From Pseudomonadota bacterium (GTDB lineage: Bacteria; Pseudomonadota; Gammaproteobacteria; Burkholderiales; Burkholderiaceae_B): a stretch of DNA of 64,000 nucleotides. Under the pieces are notes generated by a model that was not told where the DNA came from, ran no database searches, and worked only from the letters and a program-made list of their open reading frames with translations. Below, in pieces: positions 45,083 through 53,945 of the stretch. The DNA lies in assembly GCA_023425645.1 (NCBI GenBank), contig JAFACG010000001.1, positions 1-64,000 on the forward strand. Reading direction: 5' to 3'. Position 1 is the first letter of the stretch. The number at the start of each line of letters is the position of its first letter. The translations under genes were made by a program, and so were the position numbers.

Positions 45083-45160
45083 AAAAAGTGCCCCCACGCT
45101 GCGCCTCCGGCTTGCTGCCCCCCGAGGGGGCACTTTTTACCTTGGGGCGGCCCGGCGATA
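45083..45160 (+). repeat. Family B repeat, short form 2
   Basis: Tandem to short form 1 with a 78-base period and only a few differences (CTCCGG for CTTCGG, GCACTT for GCGCTT). The CCCCCGAGGGGG stem followed by a T run in each short unit looks terminator-like in the plus direction. Confidence 0.9.
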
Positions 45161-45240
45161 AAAGGCGGCTAAATAGGCCTGGGGCATAACCACCTTACGA
45201 ATAGTTCGTTCCCCTGCCCGGCCGGCGCAAGCAAACTTGC

Positions 45241-45254
45241 TCATAAGTTTATGA
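45241..45254. promoter_or_regulatory. TCATAA-GT-TTATGA palindrome upstream of cysH
   Basis: A perfect 6-2-6 palindrome about 90 bases before the preferred cysH start (10 bases before the alternative GTG). CysB activates such operons, but its sites are loosely defined, so the link is a guess. Confidence 0.35.
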
Positions 45255-45339
45255 ACGATGTGACGTGTCGGCCAGGCTACGCCTTACCAGGAATTCCTCT
45301 TTCGGCCGGCACCGCCACAGCCTGCCGGGAATTCCGATC

Positions 45340-46077
45340 GTGCCCTCCTACGCCCCCGCCATCACCGCCCTGAGCGCCCGTCCGCTGGCGCTCTGGAAGC
45401 AACTGCGCGACGATCTCGTCTGGATCGCCCGCGAACATCCCGACGCCGTCCTGGCCTCCTCGCTGGCCGCCGAGGACATGGTCGTCTTCCACGCCATGTC
45501 CATCTACGCGCCCGAGCTCCAGACCCTGACGCTGGACACCGGCCGGCTGCACGCCGAAACCGTGCAGATGGCGGCCGCCATCCGCCAGCACTACCAACGC
45601 GAGATCCTGTTCTTCCGCCCCGACCCCGAACGCGTACAGGCCCACGTGCAGCAGCACGGCGCCCATGCCTTCTATGAAAGCATGGAACTGCGCAAGCAAT
45701 GCTGCCAGATACGCAAGGTGGAGCCGCTGCGCCGCGCCCTGGCCGGACGCTCGGCCTGGATCACCGGCCAGCGCCGCGAGCAATCGGCCAGCCGCAGCGA
45801 ACTGGCCCGCCAGGAATACGACGCCGTGTTCGGGCTGCAGAAATTCAACCCCCTGACCGAATGGACGCACGAGGACGTCTGGGCCGTGATCCGCGGGCTG
45901 GGCATTCCCTACAACCCCCTGCACGACCAGGGCTATCCCTCCATAGGCTGCGAACCCTGCACCCGCGCCATCCGCCCCGGCGAAGACGTGCGCGCCGGCC
46001 GCTGGTGGTGGGAGCAGCGCGACAGCCTCGAATGCGGCCTGCACGCCGGCAATCTGCACAGCAGCGTCAATACCTAA
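45340..46077 (+). CDS. cysH: Adenylyl-sulfate (APS) reductase CysH, [4Fe-4S] type
   Basis: This protein of about 245 residues has the iron-sulfur cysteines of assimilatory APS reductases: a CC pair in RKQCCQIRK and CxxC in GCEPC. The catalytic cysteine is in the C-terminal SLECGLH. It reduces activated sulfate to sulfite with thioredoxin. No CysC is present nearby, consistent with direct APS use. The frame opens at GTG 45265; I prefer GTG 45340, which gives the usual family length. The first gene of cysH-cysD-cysN. Confidence 0.88.
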   Translation: MPSYAPAITALSARPLALWKQLRDDLVWIAREHPDAVLASSLAAEDMVVFHAMSIYAPELQTLTLDTGRLHAETVQMAAAIRQHYQREILFFRPDPERVQAHVQQHGAHAFYESMELRKQCCQIRKVEPLRRALAGRSAWITGQRREQSASRSELARQEYDAVFGLQKFNPLTEWTHEDVWAVIRGLGIPYNPLHDQGYPSIGCEPCTRAIRPGEDVRAGRWWWEQRDSLECGLHAGNLHSSVNT

Positions 46078-46086
46078 AGGAACACC

Positions 46087-46998
46087 ATGGGCGAACCACT
46101 TGCCACCCGTACCCACCTCGACTGGCTCGAGGCCGAAGCCATCTTCATCCTGCGCGAGATCGCCGCGGAAGCGGAAAAACCCGTGCTGCTCTTCTCGGGC
46201 GGCAAGGACTCCGCCGTGCTGCTGCGCCTGGCCGAAAAGGCCTTCGCGCCCGGCCCCCTGCCCTTTCCCCTGATGCACGTGGACACCGGCCACAACTACC
46301 CGGAAGTGATCGAGTTCCGCGATCGCCGCGCCGCCGAGCTGGACGCGCAACTGATCGTGCGCAGCGTCGAGGACTCCATCGCCCGCGGCACCGTGGTGCT
46401 GCGTCACGAGAACGCCAGCCGCAACGGCGCGCAAGCCGTGACGCTGCTGGAAGCCATCGAGGAATTCGGCTTCGACGCCTGCTTCGGCGGCGCGCGCCGC
46501 GACGAGGAAAAAGCGCGCGCCAAGGAGCGCATCGTGTCCTTTCGCGACGAATTCGGCCAATGGGACCCCAAGGCCCAGCGCCCCGAGCTCTGGCGCCTGT
46601 TCAACACCCGCATCCACAAGGGCGAGAACCTGCGCGTCTTTCCTATTTCGAACTGGACCGAGCTGGACGTGTGGCAATACATCCAGCGCGAAGGCATAGA
46701 ACTGCCCTCCATCTATTACTCGCACTCGCGCGAGGTCGTGGAGCGCAACGGCCTGATCGTGCCCGTCACGCCCCTCACGCCGCTGCAGGAAGGGGAAACC
46801 TCGGCCTGGCGCAACGTGCGCTTTCGCACCGTGGGCGACATCTCCTGCACCTGCCCGGTGCTGTCCACGGCAGCCACGGCCGAAGACATCATCGCCGAAA
46901 CGGCGCTCGCCACCATCACCGAGCGCGGCGCGACACGCATGGACGACCAGACCTCGGAAGCGTCCATGGAACACCGCAAGAAACAAGGATACTTCTGA
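46087..46998 (+). CDS. cysD: Sulfate adenylyltransferase subunit CysD
   Basis: This 303-residue ATP-PPi-synthetase-fold subunit has the PP-loop SGGKDSAVLLRLAEKAF (about 38-54) and the late YSHSREVVERNGL. With CysN it makes APS from ATP and sulfate. It is 9 bases after cysH, and its stop overlaps the cysN start by one base. Confidence 0.96.
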   Translation: MGEPLATRTHLDWLEAEAIFILREIAAEAEKPVLLFSGGKDSAVLLRLAEKAFAPGPLPFPLMHVDTGHNYPEVIEFRDRRAAELDAQLIVRSVEDSIARGTVVLRHENASRNGAQAVTLLEAIEEFGFDACFGGARRDEEKARAKERIVSFRDEFGQWDPKAQRPELWRLFNTRIHKGENLRVFPISNWTELDVWQYIQREGIELPSIYYSHSREVVERNGLIVPVTPLTPLQEGETSAWRNVRFRTVGDISCTCPVLSTAATAEDIIAETALATITERGATRMDDQTSEASMEHRKKQGYF

Positions 46999-48302
46999 TG
47001 AACGCAGTCAATGAATCTTGGATCCAGGCCGCCGACCAGGGCGTGCTGCGCCTGATCACCGCCGGCTCGGTGGACGACGGCAAGTCCACCCTGATCGGTC
47101 GCCTGCTGGTGGACAGCCAAGGCGTGTTCGCCGACCAGATCGCCGCCATCCAGCGCTCCAAGTACAAGCGCGGCGAGGACGCGGAACCCGACCTGGCCCT
47201 GCTGACCGACGGCCTGGAAGCCGAGCGCGAGCAAGGCATCACCATCGACGTGGCCTACCGCTACTTCGCCACGCCCAAGCGCAAGTTCATCGTGGCCGAC
47301 ACGCCCGGCCATGAACAGTACACGCGCAATATGATCACGGGCGCCTCCACGGCGCAGGCCGCCATCATCCTGATCGACGCCAGCCGCGCCCGCGACGGCC
47401 AGCTGCTGACCCAGACCAAGCGCCACAGCACCGTGGCCCGCCTGCTGGGCCTGCGCCACATCGTGGTGGCCGTCAACAAGATGGACCTGGTGGACTGGGA
47501 CCAGGCCGTGTTCGACCGCATCCACGCCGCCTACCGGGAACTGGCGGACCACCTGGGCATCGAACACTTCCACATCATTCCGCTGTCCGCCCTGAAGGGC
47601 GAAAACATCACCCGGCCTTCCAGCCATGCGCCCTGGCATAAAGGCCTGCCGCTGCTGCCGCTGCTGGAGTCGCTGAGCCTGGATGACGAACGCCAGAAGC
47701 CCGCCCGCCTGTTCGTGCAATGGGTGATCCGCCATGGCGGCAGCCGCGTGGACGGCTTCCGCGGCTATGCGGGCCAACTGGACGGCGGCCGGATCCGTGT
47801 GGGCGACACCATCCAGGTCTGGCCCTCGGCCCGGACGGCCGTGGTCACCGGACTGTATCGCGCCGGCCAGGAGCAGACCCAGGTCGAGGACGGCGATGCG
47901 GTGACGATCGTGCTGGACCGCGAACTGGACATTTCGCGCGGCGACCTGCTCACGCTGGCCGACGAGCCCGTCACGCCGCGCAAGAGCTTCGAAGCCGAAC
48001 TATGCTGGCTGGACGAACAGCCGCTGAGCACGTCGCGCTCGTATTGGCTCAAGCAAGGCACCCGCCTGACGCAGGCCAAGGTGCGCGCCGTGCATGCCGT
48101 GCGCGACGTGCGCAGCCTGCAGGAGCAGGAAGCCAGCGGCACGCTGGCGCTGAACGACATAGGCCGCGTCAGCATCGCCAGCCGCGATCCCCTGGTGCTG
48201 GACGACTACCAGGAGCACGCCGGCACCGGCGCCTTCATCCTGATCGATGCCGGCACCAACCAGACGGTCGCCGCCGGGCTGGTGCACAACGCCGCCTACT
48301 GA
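46998..48302 (+). CDS. cysN: Sulfate adenylyltransferase GTPase subunit CysN
   Basis: This 434-residue GTPase drives APS synthesis. The motifs are G1 GSVDDGKST, G3 DTPGHEQYT and G4 NKMDL, followed by EF-Tu-like beta-barrel domains. It is not fused to CysC kinase. Its stop overlaps the end of the convergent ackA gene by 7 bases, so no terminator fits between them and the two transcripts are antisense at their ends. Confidence 0.96.
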   Translation: MNAVNESWIQAADQGVLRLITAGSVDDGKSTLIGRLLVDSQGVFADQIAAIQRSKYKRGEDAEPDLALLTDGLEAEREQGITIDVAYRYFATPKRKFIVADTPGHEQYTRNMITGASTAQAAIILIDASRARDGQLLTQTKRHSTVARLLGLRHIVVAVNKMDLVDWDQAVFDRIHAAYRELADHLGIEHFHIIPLSALKGENITRPSSHAPWHKGLPLLPLLESLSLDDERQKPARLFVQWVIRHGGSRVDGFRGYAGQLDGGRIRVGDTIQVWPSARTAVVTGLYRAGQEQTQVEDGDAVTIVLDRELDISRGDLLTLADEPVTPRKSFEAELCWLDEQPLSTSRSYWLKQGTRLTQAKVRAVHAVRDVRSLQEQEASGTLALNDIGRVSIASRDPLVLDDYQEHAGTGAFILIDAGTNQTVAAGLVHNAAY

Positions 48303-49489
48303 ACCGGCGCGGAGCGCACCAGGGCCAGCGATTGCTCAGCAATGATGCGCTCTTCGTTGGTTGGAATGACCATCACCCGCACCGGGCTGGCGTCCGTGGA
48401 GATCACGGCTTCGCCCGCCTGGTTGCGCGCCTCGTCCACCTCCACCCTCAGCCAGGCCAGATGCTGCGCGATCCGCGCGCGTACCGGTGCGCTGTGCTCG
48501 CCGATGCCCGCCGTGAACACCAGGGTGTCCAGGCCCTGCAAGGACACGCACAGCCCCGCCAGGCTTTCGGCGGCGCGGTAGCAGAAGTACTCCACCGCCA
48601 AGCGCGCGCGCGGATCGTCGGAATCCTGCAGCACGCGCATGTCGGCGCTGATGCCCGACAGGCCCTTCAGGCCCGATTCGGTGTAGAGCAGCGACTGTAT
48701 GGCATCGTGGTCCATGCCCTGTTCCATCATCCACAGCACCACTCCCGCATCCAGGCGGCCGGGACGCGTGCCCATGGGCAGGCCATCCAGCGCCGTGAAG
48801 CCCATGGTGGTCTCCACGCTGCGCCCCTCCTTCAGGGCGCAGGCCGAGGCGCCCGAGCCCAGGTGGGCCACCAGCACGCGGCCCCGGGCCAGCTCCGGCC
48901 AATGGGATCGCAGGTGCTCGGAAATATAGTGATAGGAAAGCCCATGAAAGCCGTAGCGGCGCACGCCCTGCCGGTAGAAGCGCTCCGGCAGCGCGAAATG
49001 CCGCACCTGCGGGGCCTGCCCCTGGTGGAAGGCGGTATCCAGGCAGGCCACCTGGAAGATTTCCGGCCAGCGCTCGAAGATGACGCGCACCGGAGCAAGA
49101 TTGTTCTGCTGGTGCAGCGGCGCCAGCGGCGAGAGGCTGTCCAGATAGTCCAGCACCTCGGGCGTCAGGGCTACGCTGCGGTCGTAGCGCGGCCCGCCAT
49201 GCACGATGCGGTGCCCCACGGCGATGGGCTCATGGTCCAGGCGGGCCAGCAGCCAGTCGGCCACCATGGCCTGGGCCGAATGCAGGTCCCGCGCCTGGCC
49301 GGCCTCCAGGGACTGGCGCTCCATGGGGCGGCCGTGCTCGTCGTCCACCTTGAAGGCCGGCATGGCGCCGCCTATGCCCGACACCTGGCCGCCGTACTGG
49401 AATGCCAGCCGGTCGTCTTCCACTACGGCGTACATGTGGAACTTGAGGCTGGAACTGCCGGCATTGACCACCAGGATCAGCTCGCTCAT
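48296..49489 (-). CDS. ackA: Acetate kinase AckA
   Basis: This 397-residue ASKHA-fold kinase has the N-terminal NAGSSSLKF, GHRIVHGG (about 93-100), the LGSGASACALKEGRSVETTMG region and the C-terminal FTAGIGEHSA. It converts acetyl phosphate and ADP to acetate and ATP. Its start overlaps the stop of the upstream phosphotransacylase gene (ATGA at 49486-49489). Confidence 0.95.
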   Translation of the reverse strand: MSELILVVNAGSSSLKFHMYAVVEDDRLAFQYGGQVSGIGGAMPAFKVDDEHGRPMERQSLEAGQARDLHSAQAMVADWLLARLDHEPIAVGHRIVHGGPRYDRSVALTPEVLDYLDSLSPLAPLHQQNNLAPVRVIFERWPEIFQVACLDTAFHQGQAPQVRHFALPERFYRQGVRRYGFHGLSYHYISEHLRSHWPELARGRVLVAHLGSGASACALKEGRSVETTMGFTALDGLPMGTRPGRLDAGVVLWMMEQGMDHDAIQSLLYTESGLKGLSGISADMRVLQDSDDPRARLAVEYFCYRAAESLAGLCVSLQGLDTLVFTAGIGEHSAPVRARIAQHLAWLRVEVDEARNQAGEAVISTDASPVRVMVIPTNEERIIAEQSLALVRSAPVQ

Positions 49490-50481
49490 GGCGTGATCTC
49501 CTTGACGGCGGCGCTGCGTTCCAGATGCCCGGCGTAGATGCTGGCCACGGCGCAGGAGGCCAGGCGGGTCTCCGCGCTGTCGGCGCGGCTGGTCAGGATG
49601 ATGGGCACGCGCGCGCCCATGACGATGCCGGCGGCCAGCGCCCCCGACAGGAAGGTCAGGTTCTTGGCCAGCATGTTGCCGGCTTCCAGGTCGGGAGCCA
49701 CCACGATCTGCGCCTGCCCGGCCACCGGCGAGCGTATGCCTTTGATGCGGGCCGCCTCGGGACTGATGGCATTGTCCAGCGCCAGCGGTCCGTCCAGCAC
49801 GCCGCCGGTGATCTGGCCGCGATCGGCCATCTTGCACAAGGCGGCCGCCTCCAGGGTGGTGGGAATCTTCGCGGTGACCTGCTCGACGGCGGACAGCAAG
49901 GCCACGCGCGGCTCGCCCAGGCCCAGGCCGCGATGCAGGTCGATGGCGTTCTGCACGATATCGGCCTTGGTCGCCAGGTCGGGAAAGATGTTGATGGCCG
50001 CATCGGTCACGAAAAGCGGGTGCGGATAGCGCGGCACGTCCATGATGAAGACATGGCTGAGCCGGCGCCCGGTGCGCAGGCCCTTGCCCTGGGTGCACAG
50101 CACAGCGTGGATGAGCTCGTCGGTGTGCAGGCTGCCTTTCATCAGCAGCTGGGCGCGACCGGCCAGGACTTCGCTCACGGCGGTCTCGGCCGAGGCATGG
50201 CTGTGCGGCGTGTCGATCAGGGTGACGCCGTCCAGGCTGAAGCCGTGCTCGGCCGCCACCGCATGCAGGCGCGCCTGCGGCCCCACCAGCACGATGTCGA
50301 ACAAGCCCTGGTCGCGGGCCTGCAGGGCGGCGCCCAGCGACACGTCGTCGCAGGGGTGGGCCACGACGCAGGTGCGGCTGGGTTCCTTGCGGGCCTTCTG
50401 GATCAGGCGGGAGTAATGGCTGGACGTCTGGCCGCCGTCGGCGGCCGAGGACTTGGGAGCGAGGCCAGCATGGCGAGTCAT
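49486..50481 (-). CDS. Phosphate acetyl/butyryltransferase
   Basis: This 331-residue protein of the PTA_PTB family is closer in length and layout to phosphate butyryltransferase-type enzymes than to long Pta. Typical parts are GVLDGPLALDNAIS (about 227-240) and PDLEAGNMLAKNL (about 264-276). It makes acyl phosphate from acyl-CoA for AckA. Such pta-ackA pairs in Burkholderiales often act in polyhydroxybutyrate or phosphonate metabolism; which acyl group is used here is unknown. Confidence 0.88.
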   Translation of the reverse strand: MTRHAGLAPKSSAADGGQTSSHYSRLIQKARKEPSRTCVVAHPCDDVSLGAALQARDQGLFDIVLVGPQARLHAVAAEHGFSLDGVTLIDTPHSHASAETAVSEVLAGRAQLLMKGSLHTDELIHAVLCTQGKGLRTGRRLSHVFIMDVPRYPHPLFVTDAAINIFPDLATKADIVQNAIDLHRGLGLGEPRVALLSAVEQVTAKIPTTLEAAALCKMADRGQITGGVLDGPLALDNAISPEAARIKGIRSPVAGQAQIVVAPDLEAGNMLAKNLTFLSGALAAGIVMGARVPIILTSRADSAETRLASCAVASIYAGHLERSAAVKEITP

Positions 50482-50573
50482 GATGATGGTCTCCGGTAGG
50501 ATGGTCTGGACACAACCCTACACTACACCAGTTTCATGACAGCCTGTCCTTGATCAGGCGCAGGAAAGCTTGC

Positions 50574-51506
50574 CTACCGGTCCCGATGCTCCAGCAACTG
50601 TTCACGCAGCCAGTCCAGCAGCCGGGCCTCGCGGCTGTCGGGCAGGAACTCCTGGGATGTCAGCAAGCTGTAGCGCGAGCCGTCTTCGATGAAGCCCGCC
50701 GGCGCCACCAGCAGGCCATTGCGCAGATCGTCGTTGACCAGGTGGCGGGCGCCGATGGCTACGCCGTGCCCGGCCGCCGCCGCCTGCAGGCTGAAGTAGA
50801 AATGCTCGAAGACCTGCTGCGGGCCGGGTCCGGCCTTCTGTCCGGTCAGGGTGAACCAGTCGTCCCAGGCGTGCGGCCGGCTCTGGGTGGCCAGGCGCGG
50901 CGCGTCCGGGCGCAGGCGCAACTGCCCGCCGTGACGCTCGAAATATACGTCCACTTTCTCCGGACTGCAGACCAGGCCGATCTCCTCGGCGAACAGATCG
51001 CTCATGTGCGCGTGGTCCGGGCATTCAAAGTCCTGGCGCCGCAAGGCCAGGTCTATCCCGCTGGCGAAACTGAAGGCGCCGCCGCCCGCCACCAGCAGGA
51101 CCTGGTCGCCGGGGTAGCGGCGCTGGAAATCGGGCCAGCGCGGCAGCAGCCAGCGCATCAGCAAGGTGGGCTCGCAAGACAGCACCAGGGGCAGCGCCTG
51201 CTCGTCGCGGATGATGTCGCGGCCGGCCTGATCGATCAGGCCCAGTCCCTGCTGCACCGCTTTTTGCAAGCGTCGCCCCGCCTGGGTCAGGAACACGCGG
51301 CGGTTGCGCCGCTCGAACAGGCTCAGGCCCAGCTCCTCTTCCAGGCCGCGTATGGCCCGGCTGACGGCGCCGTGGGTCAGGTTGAAGCGGTTGGCGGCCA
51401 GGCTGAAGCTCTCCAGCTGGGCGGCCTGCTCGAAATAACGCAAAGCCATCAGCGAGCCGGGCTTGAAACCTTTGAAACGTTCTTTCTTGGGGGGCGACTT
51501 GTCCAT
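50574..51506 (-). CDS. LysR-family regulator, GcvA-like
   Basis: This 310-residue regulator has its HTH at about 20-80 (FEQAAQLESFSLAANRFNLT, then HGAVSRAIRGLEEELG, FERRNRRVFLT) and a C-terminal effector domain. The SLAANRFNLTHGAVSRAI type helix is usual for the GcvA branch. It is upstream of the phosphotransacylase gene on the same strand (92-base gap), so it may control that operon. This is inference. Confidence 0.88.
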   Translation of the reverse strand: MDKSPPKKERFKGFKPGSLMALRYFEQAAQLESFSLAANRFNLTHGAVSRAIRGLEEELGLSLFERRNRRVFLTQAGRRLQKAVQQGLGLIDQAGRDIIRDEQALPLVLSCEPTLLMRWLLPRWPDFQRRYPGDQVLLVAGGGAFSFASGIDLALRRQDFECPDHAHMSDLFAEEIGLVCSPEKVDVYFERHGGQLRLRPDAPRLATQSRPHAWDDWFTLTGQKAGPGPQQVFEHFYFSLQAAAAGHGVAIGARHLVNDDLRNGLLVAPAGFIEDGSRYSLLTSQEFLPDSREARLLDWLREQLLEHRDR

Positions 51507-51808
51507 GCGTCTCCTGCATTGTCGAAGGGGCCGTCCCGGCTTTCCAGCCGGGGCGGCGCGGCTGCTGCGATATTACGCCCCTTCGCCCGCCTCAGCGCGC
51601 CATCGGCGCCAGAGCGCCCGCAGTCCGTCCACATCGGCGCCTCACAAGGCCGGCATGTTTTGCTCAAGGCGCTCCAGGGACCAGTCCCATCAGCGCATCC
51701 GCAGCAGGCGCTCGACCTGCGTGGCGGGAATGTGGCTCATGCGAGGACCGCAGAAGCGAGGAAAACCAGCGCGCGCCCTTGCGCCGGAACCCCGCAGACA
51801 GGCCGCGT
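51507..51808. other. Unassigned 302-base gap with possible gene remnant
   Basis: No intact gene. On the minus strand a short stretch reads MSHIPATQVERLLRMR, a stop, then WDWSLERLEQNMPAL and a stop (about 51740-51650), which has a protein-like look and may be the decayed end of a gene. I could not name a family. No terminator or repeat was seen. Confidence 0.3.
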
Positions 51809-52276
51809 CTACAGTCCCAGGTCCGTCAGGCCAGGATGGTCGTCCGGGCGGCTTCCCAGCGGCCAGTGGAATTTACGCTCGGATTCGGCGATGGCCAGGT
51901 CGTTGATGCTGGCATGGCGCACCGCCATGTAGCCCTGTTCGTCGAATTCCCAGTTCTCGTTGCCGTAGCTGCGCCACCATTGGCCTTGCGCATCGTGCCA
52001 TTCGTAGGCGAAACGCACGGCGATGCGATTGCCGTGCCAGGCCCAGATTTCCTTGATCAGGCGGTAGTCCAGTTCCTTCTGCCATTTGCGCTCCAGGAAA
52101 GCCTGCACCTGCTCGCGTCCACATGGAAATTCGCTGCGATTGCGCCAGCGCGTGTCCAGTGTGTAGGCCTGCGCCACCCGGACCGGATCCCGGGTGTTCC
52201 ACGCGTCTTCCGCGGCGCGCACCTTCTGCTTTGCAGTCTCCAGGCTGAAAGGCGGCAATGGGGGACGGCTTTCCAT
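51809..52276 (-). CDS. DUF1348 / NTF2-like family protein
   Basis: This 155-residue protein matches the DUF1348 (nuclear transport factor 2-like) family: [19 protein letters not shown] at the start, [18 protein letters not shown] in the middle and [20 protein letters not shown] near the end. The fold is a cone-shaped barrel; the function is unknown. It lies alone, with about 66 bases to the mgtC-like gene. Confidence 0.85.
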   Translation of the reverse strand: MESRPPLPPFSLETAKQKVRAAEDAWNTRDPVRVAQAYTLDTRWRNRSEFPCGREQVQAFLERKWQKELDYRLIKEIWAWHGNRIAVRFAYEWHDAQGQWWRSYGNENWEFDEQGYMAVRHASINDLAIAESERKFHWPLGSRPDDHPGLTDLGL

Positions 52277-52342
52277 GACGATCTCCTTGAAAATAGGTGA
52301 AGGACAAGTCAGTCTACTTGGAAACCGCTCTTCAGCCGACCT

Positions 52343-52834
52343 TCACCCTTTGGCTTGCTCCCGCTTGCGCTCCCAGCGCCCCAGGCCCGCCAGCACGAGC
52401 CAGGCGAATACGGCGCTGAGCACGGCGGTCGCTTCGCGGCCCATGCCGGCGGCCACGCCGATGGCGGCGGTCAGCCAGATGCCCGCCGCCGTCGTCAGGC
52501 CGCGCACCTGCTGCTCGTCGCTGGATTTCAGGATCGCCCCGGCGCACAGAAAGCCGATGCCCTGGATCACGCCCTGAAGCACGCGGCTCATGTCCTGGAT
52601 TTCCATGCCGCCCTGGGCGGGCACCAGGACGAACAGGGCCGCGCCCAGCGCCACCAGCATATGCGTGCGCAGGCCCGCATCCTTGCCGCTGCGTTCGCGC
52701 TCCCACCCCAGCAGCGCGCCCAGCAGCAGGGCCAGGCTGAGCCGCAGGATGATGCGCAACACTTCACCCGCATTGGGAATGTCGCCGAACTCGGACACCA
52801 GCGTGCCCCACAACTGCGCTCCGATGGATTCCAT
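52343..52834 (-). CDS. MgtC/SapB family membrane protein
   Basis: This 163-residue protein has four or five membrane segments and the MgtC/SapB core LGALLGWERERSGKDAGLRTH (about 36-56) and QGIGFLCAGAILK (about 90-102). The family acts in magnesium-limited growth and modulates F-ATPase in pathogens; this short form lacks the C-terminal ACT-like domain of true MgtC, so virulence-type function should not be assumed. Confidence 0.88.
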   Translation of the reverse strand: MESIGAQLWGTLVSEFGDIPNAGEVLRIILRLSLALLLGALLGWERERSGKDAGLRTHMLVALGAALFVLVPAQGGMEIQDMSRVLQGVIQGIGFLCAGAILKSSDEQQVRGLTTAAGIWLTAAIGVAAGMGREATAVLSAVFAWLVLAGLGRWERKREQAKG

Positions 52835-52917
52835 CTTGCTTCTCCGCTTGGCGGGCAGAATCTATCCAATCCGGGGCTAGCGGTAAACGCACATTGCGTG
52901 ACTTGCGTATCAAGCCG

Positions 52918-53847
52918 TTAAACTGCCTCCCCGGGCACCGCGCTGGCCCAGGGCGCGCGTTCGAACTGCTTGACCAGGAACTCGATGAAGGTCTGCACCC
53001 GGGCCGGACGCGCGCGACCCGGAGGCGTGACGATATGCAGCGCGATCGGCGGCACTTGCCAGTCCGGCAGGACCTGCTCCAGCCGGCCTTGCTGCAATGG
53101 CTCCCAGACCAGGAATTCGGGCTGCACCGCCAGGCCCAGCCCGGCCAGCAGCGGCGGCATCAGGGCTTCGGCATTGTTCACCTGCAGCACGCAGGGCACA
53201 TCCTGGGCAAAACGTTGCGCATCGCGCTGAAAATGCCAGACACTGCCGCGGCGCTCGTAGGCATAGCGCAGGCTGTGATGGCCGGCCAGCTCGCTCGGGT
53301 GGGACGGCCTGCCCTGCCGGTCAAGGTAAGCGGGGGAAGCCACCAGCAGCAGCCGCACGCCGCACAGGCTGCGGGCCAGCAAGCTGGAATCGGCCAGCGA
53401 AGAAATGCGCAGGGCCAGGTCGAAGCCCTGCTCGACGATGTCCACCTGGGCATCGTTGAAATGCAGGTCCAGCAATACGCCCGGGTGCGCCTGCATGAAG
53501 ACCGGCAACACCGGAGCCAGATGAGAAATGCCGAAGGACATGGGCGCGGCCACCTTGATGCGCCCCTGCAGCTGCGCCACTTGTTCGCGGGCCAGAGCCT
53601 CCACGGCCTGTCCTGCCGCCAGGATGTCCTGGGCGCGCTCCAGGCTGGCCTGGCCGGTGGCCGTCAGGGACAGGCGCCGCGAGGTGCGATGAAACAGCGA
53701 CACCTGCAGCTGCTTCTCCAGCCGGGCGATGGCCTTGGACACGGTGGGCTGGGACAGGCCCAGCGCCTGGGCCGCCTGGGCGAAGGAGCCCGTTTCGGCC
53801 ACGGTGGCGAAGATGGCCCAGGCTTCCAGATCAGGAAGATTACTCAT
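52918..53847 (-). CDS. LysR-family regulator divergent from pirin
   Basis: This 309-residue regulator has its HTH at residues about 8-65 (VAETGSFAQAAQALGLSQ, TVSKAIARLEKQL) and an effector domain. It is divergent from the pirin gene with 98 bases between, and a clean operator (53855-53875) sits just upstream of its start. LysR-pirin pairs are widespread in proteobacteria. Confidence 0.92.
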   Translation of the reverse strand: MSNLPDLEAWAIFATVAETGSFAQAAQALGLSQPTVSKAIARLEKQLQVSLFHRTSRRLSLTATGQASLERAQDILAAGQAVEALAREQVAQLQGRIKVAAPMSFGISHLAPVLPVFMQAHPGVLLDLHFNDAQVDIVEQGFDLALRISSLADSSLLARSLCGVRLLLVASPAYLDRQGRPSHPSELAGHHSLRYAYERRGSVWHFQRDAQRFAQDVPCVLQVNNAEALMPPLLAGLGLAVQPEFLVWEPLQQGRLEQVLPDWQVPPIALHIVTPPGRARPARVQTFIEFLVKQFERAPWASAVPGEAV

Positions 53848-53854
53848 GAAAAAT

Positions 53855-53875
53855 ATGGAATAAATAACATTCCAT
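53855..53875. promoter_or_regulatory. LysR operator in the lysR/pirin intergenic region
   Basis: ATGGAAT (53855-53861) and ATTCCAT (53869-53875) form a perfect 7-bp inverted repeat with a 7-base centre, fitting the T-N11-A pattern of LysR sites. It is 8 bases from the LysR start codon and 70 from the pirin start, suited to autoregulation and activation of pirin. Confidence 0.65.
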
Positions 53876-53945
53876 TCATTCTATTTCATTCACAAGGCGA
53901 GCGGCATAAGATGGTCCCATCGTGTGAATTTCAAAGGACATCACC

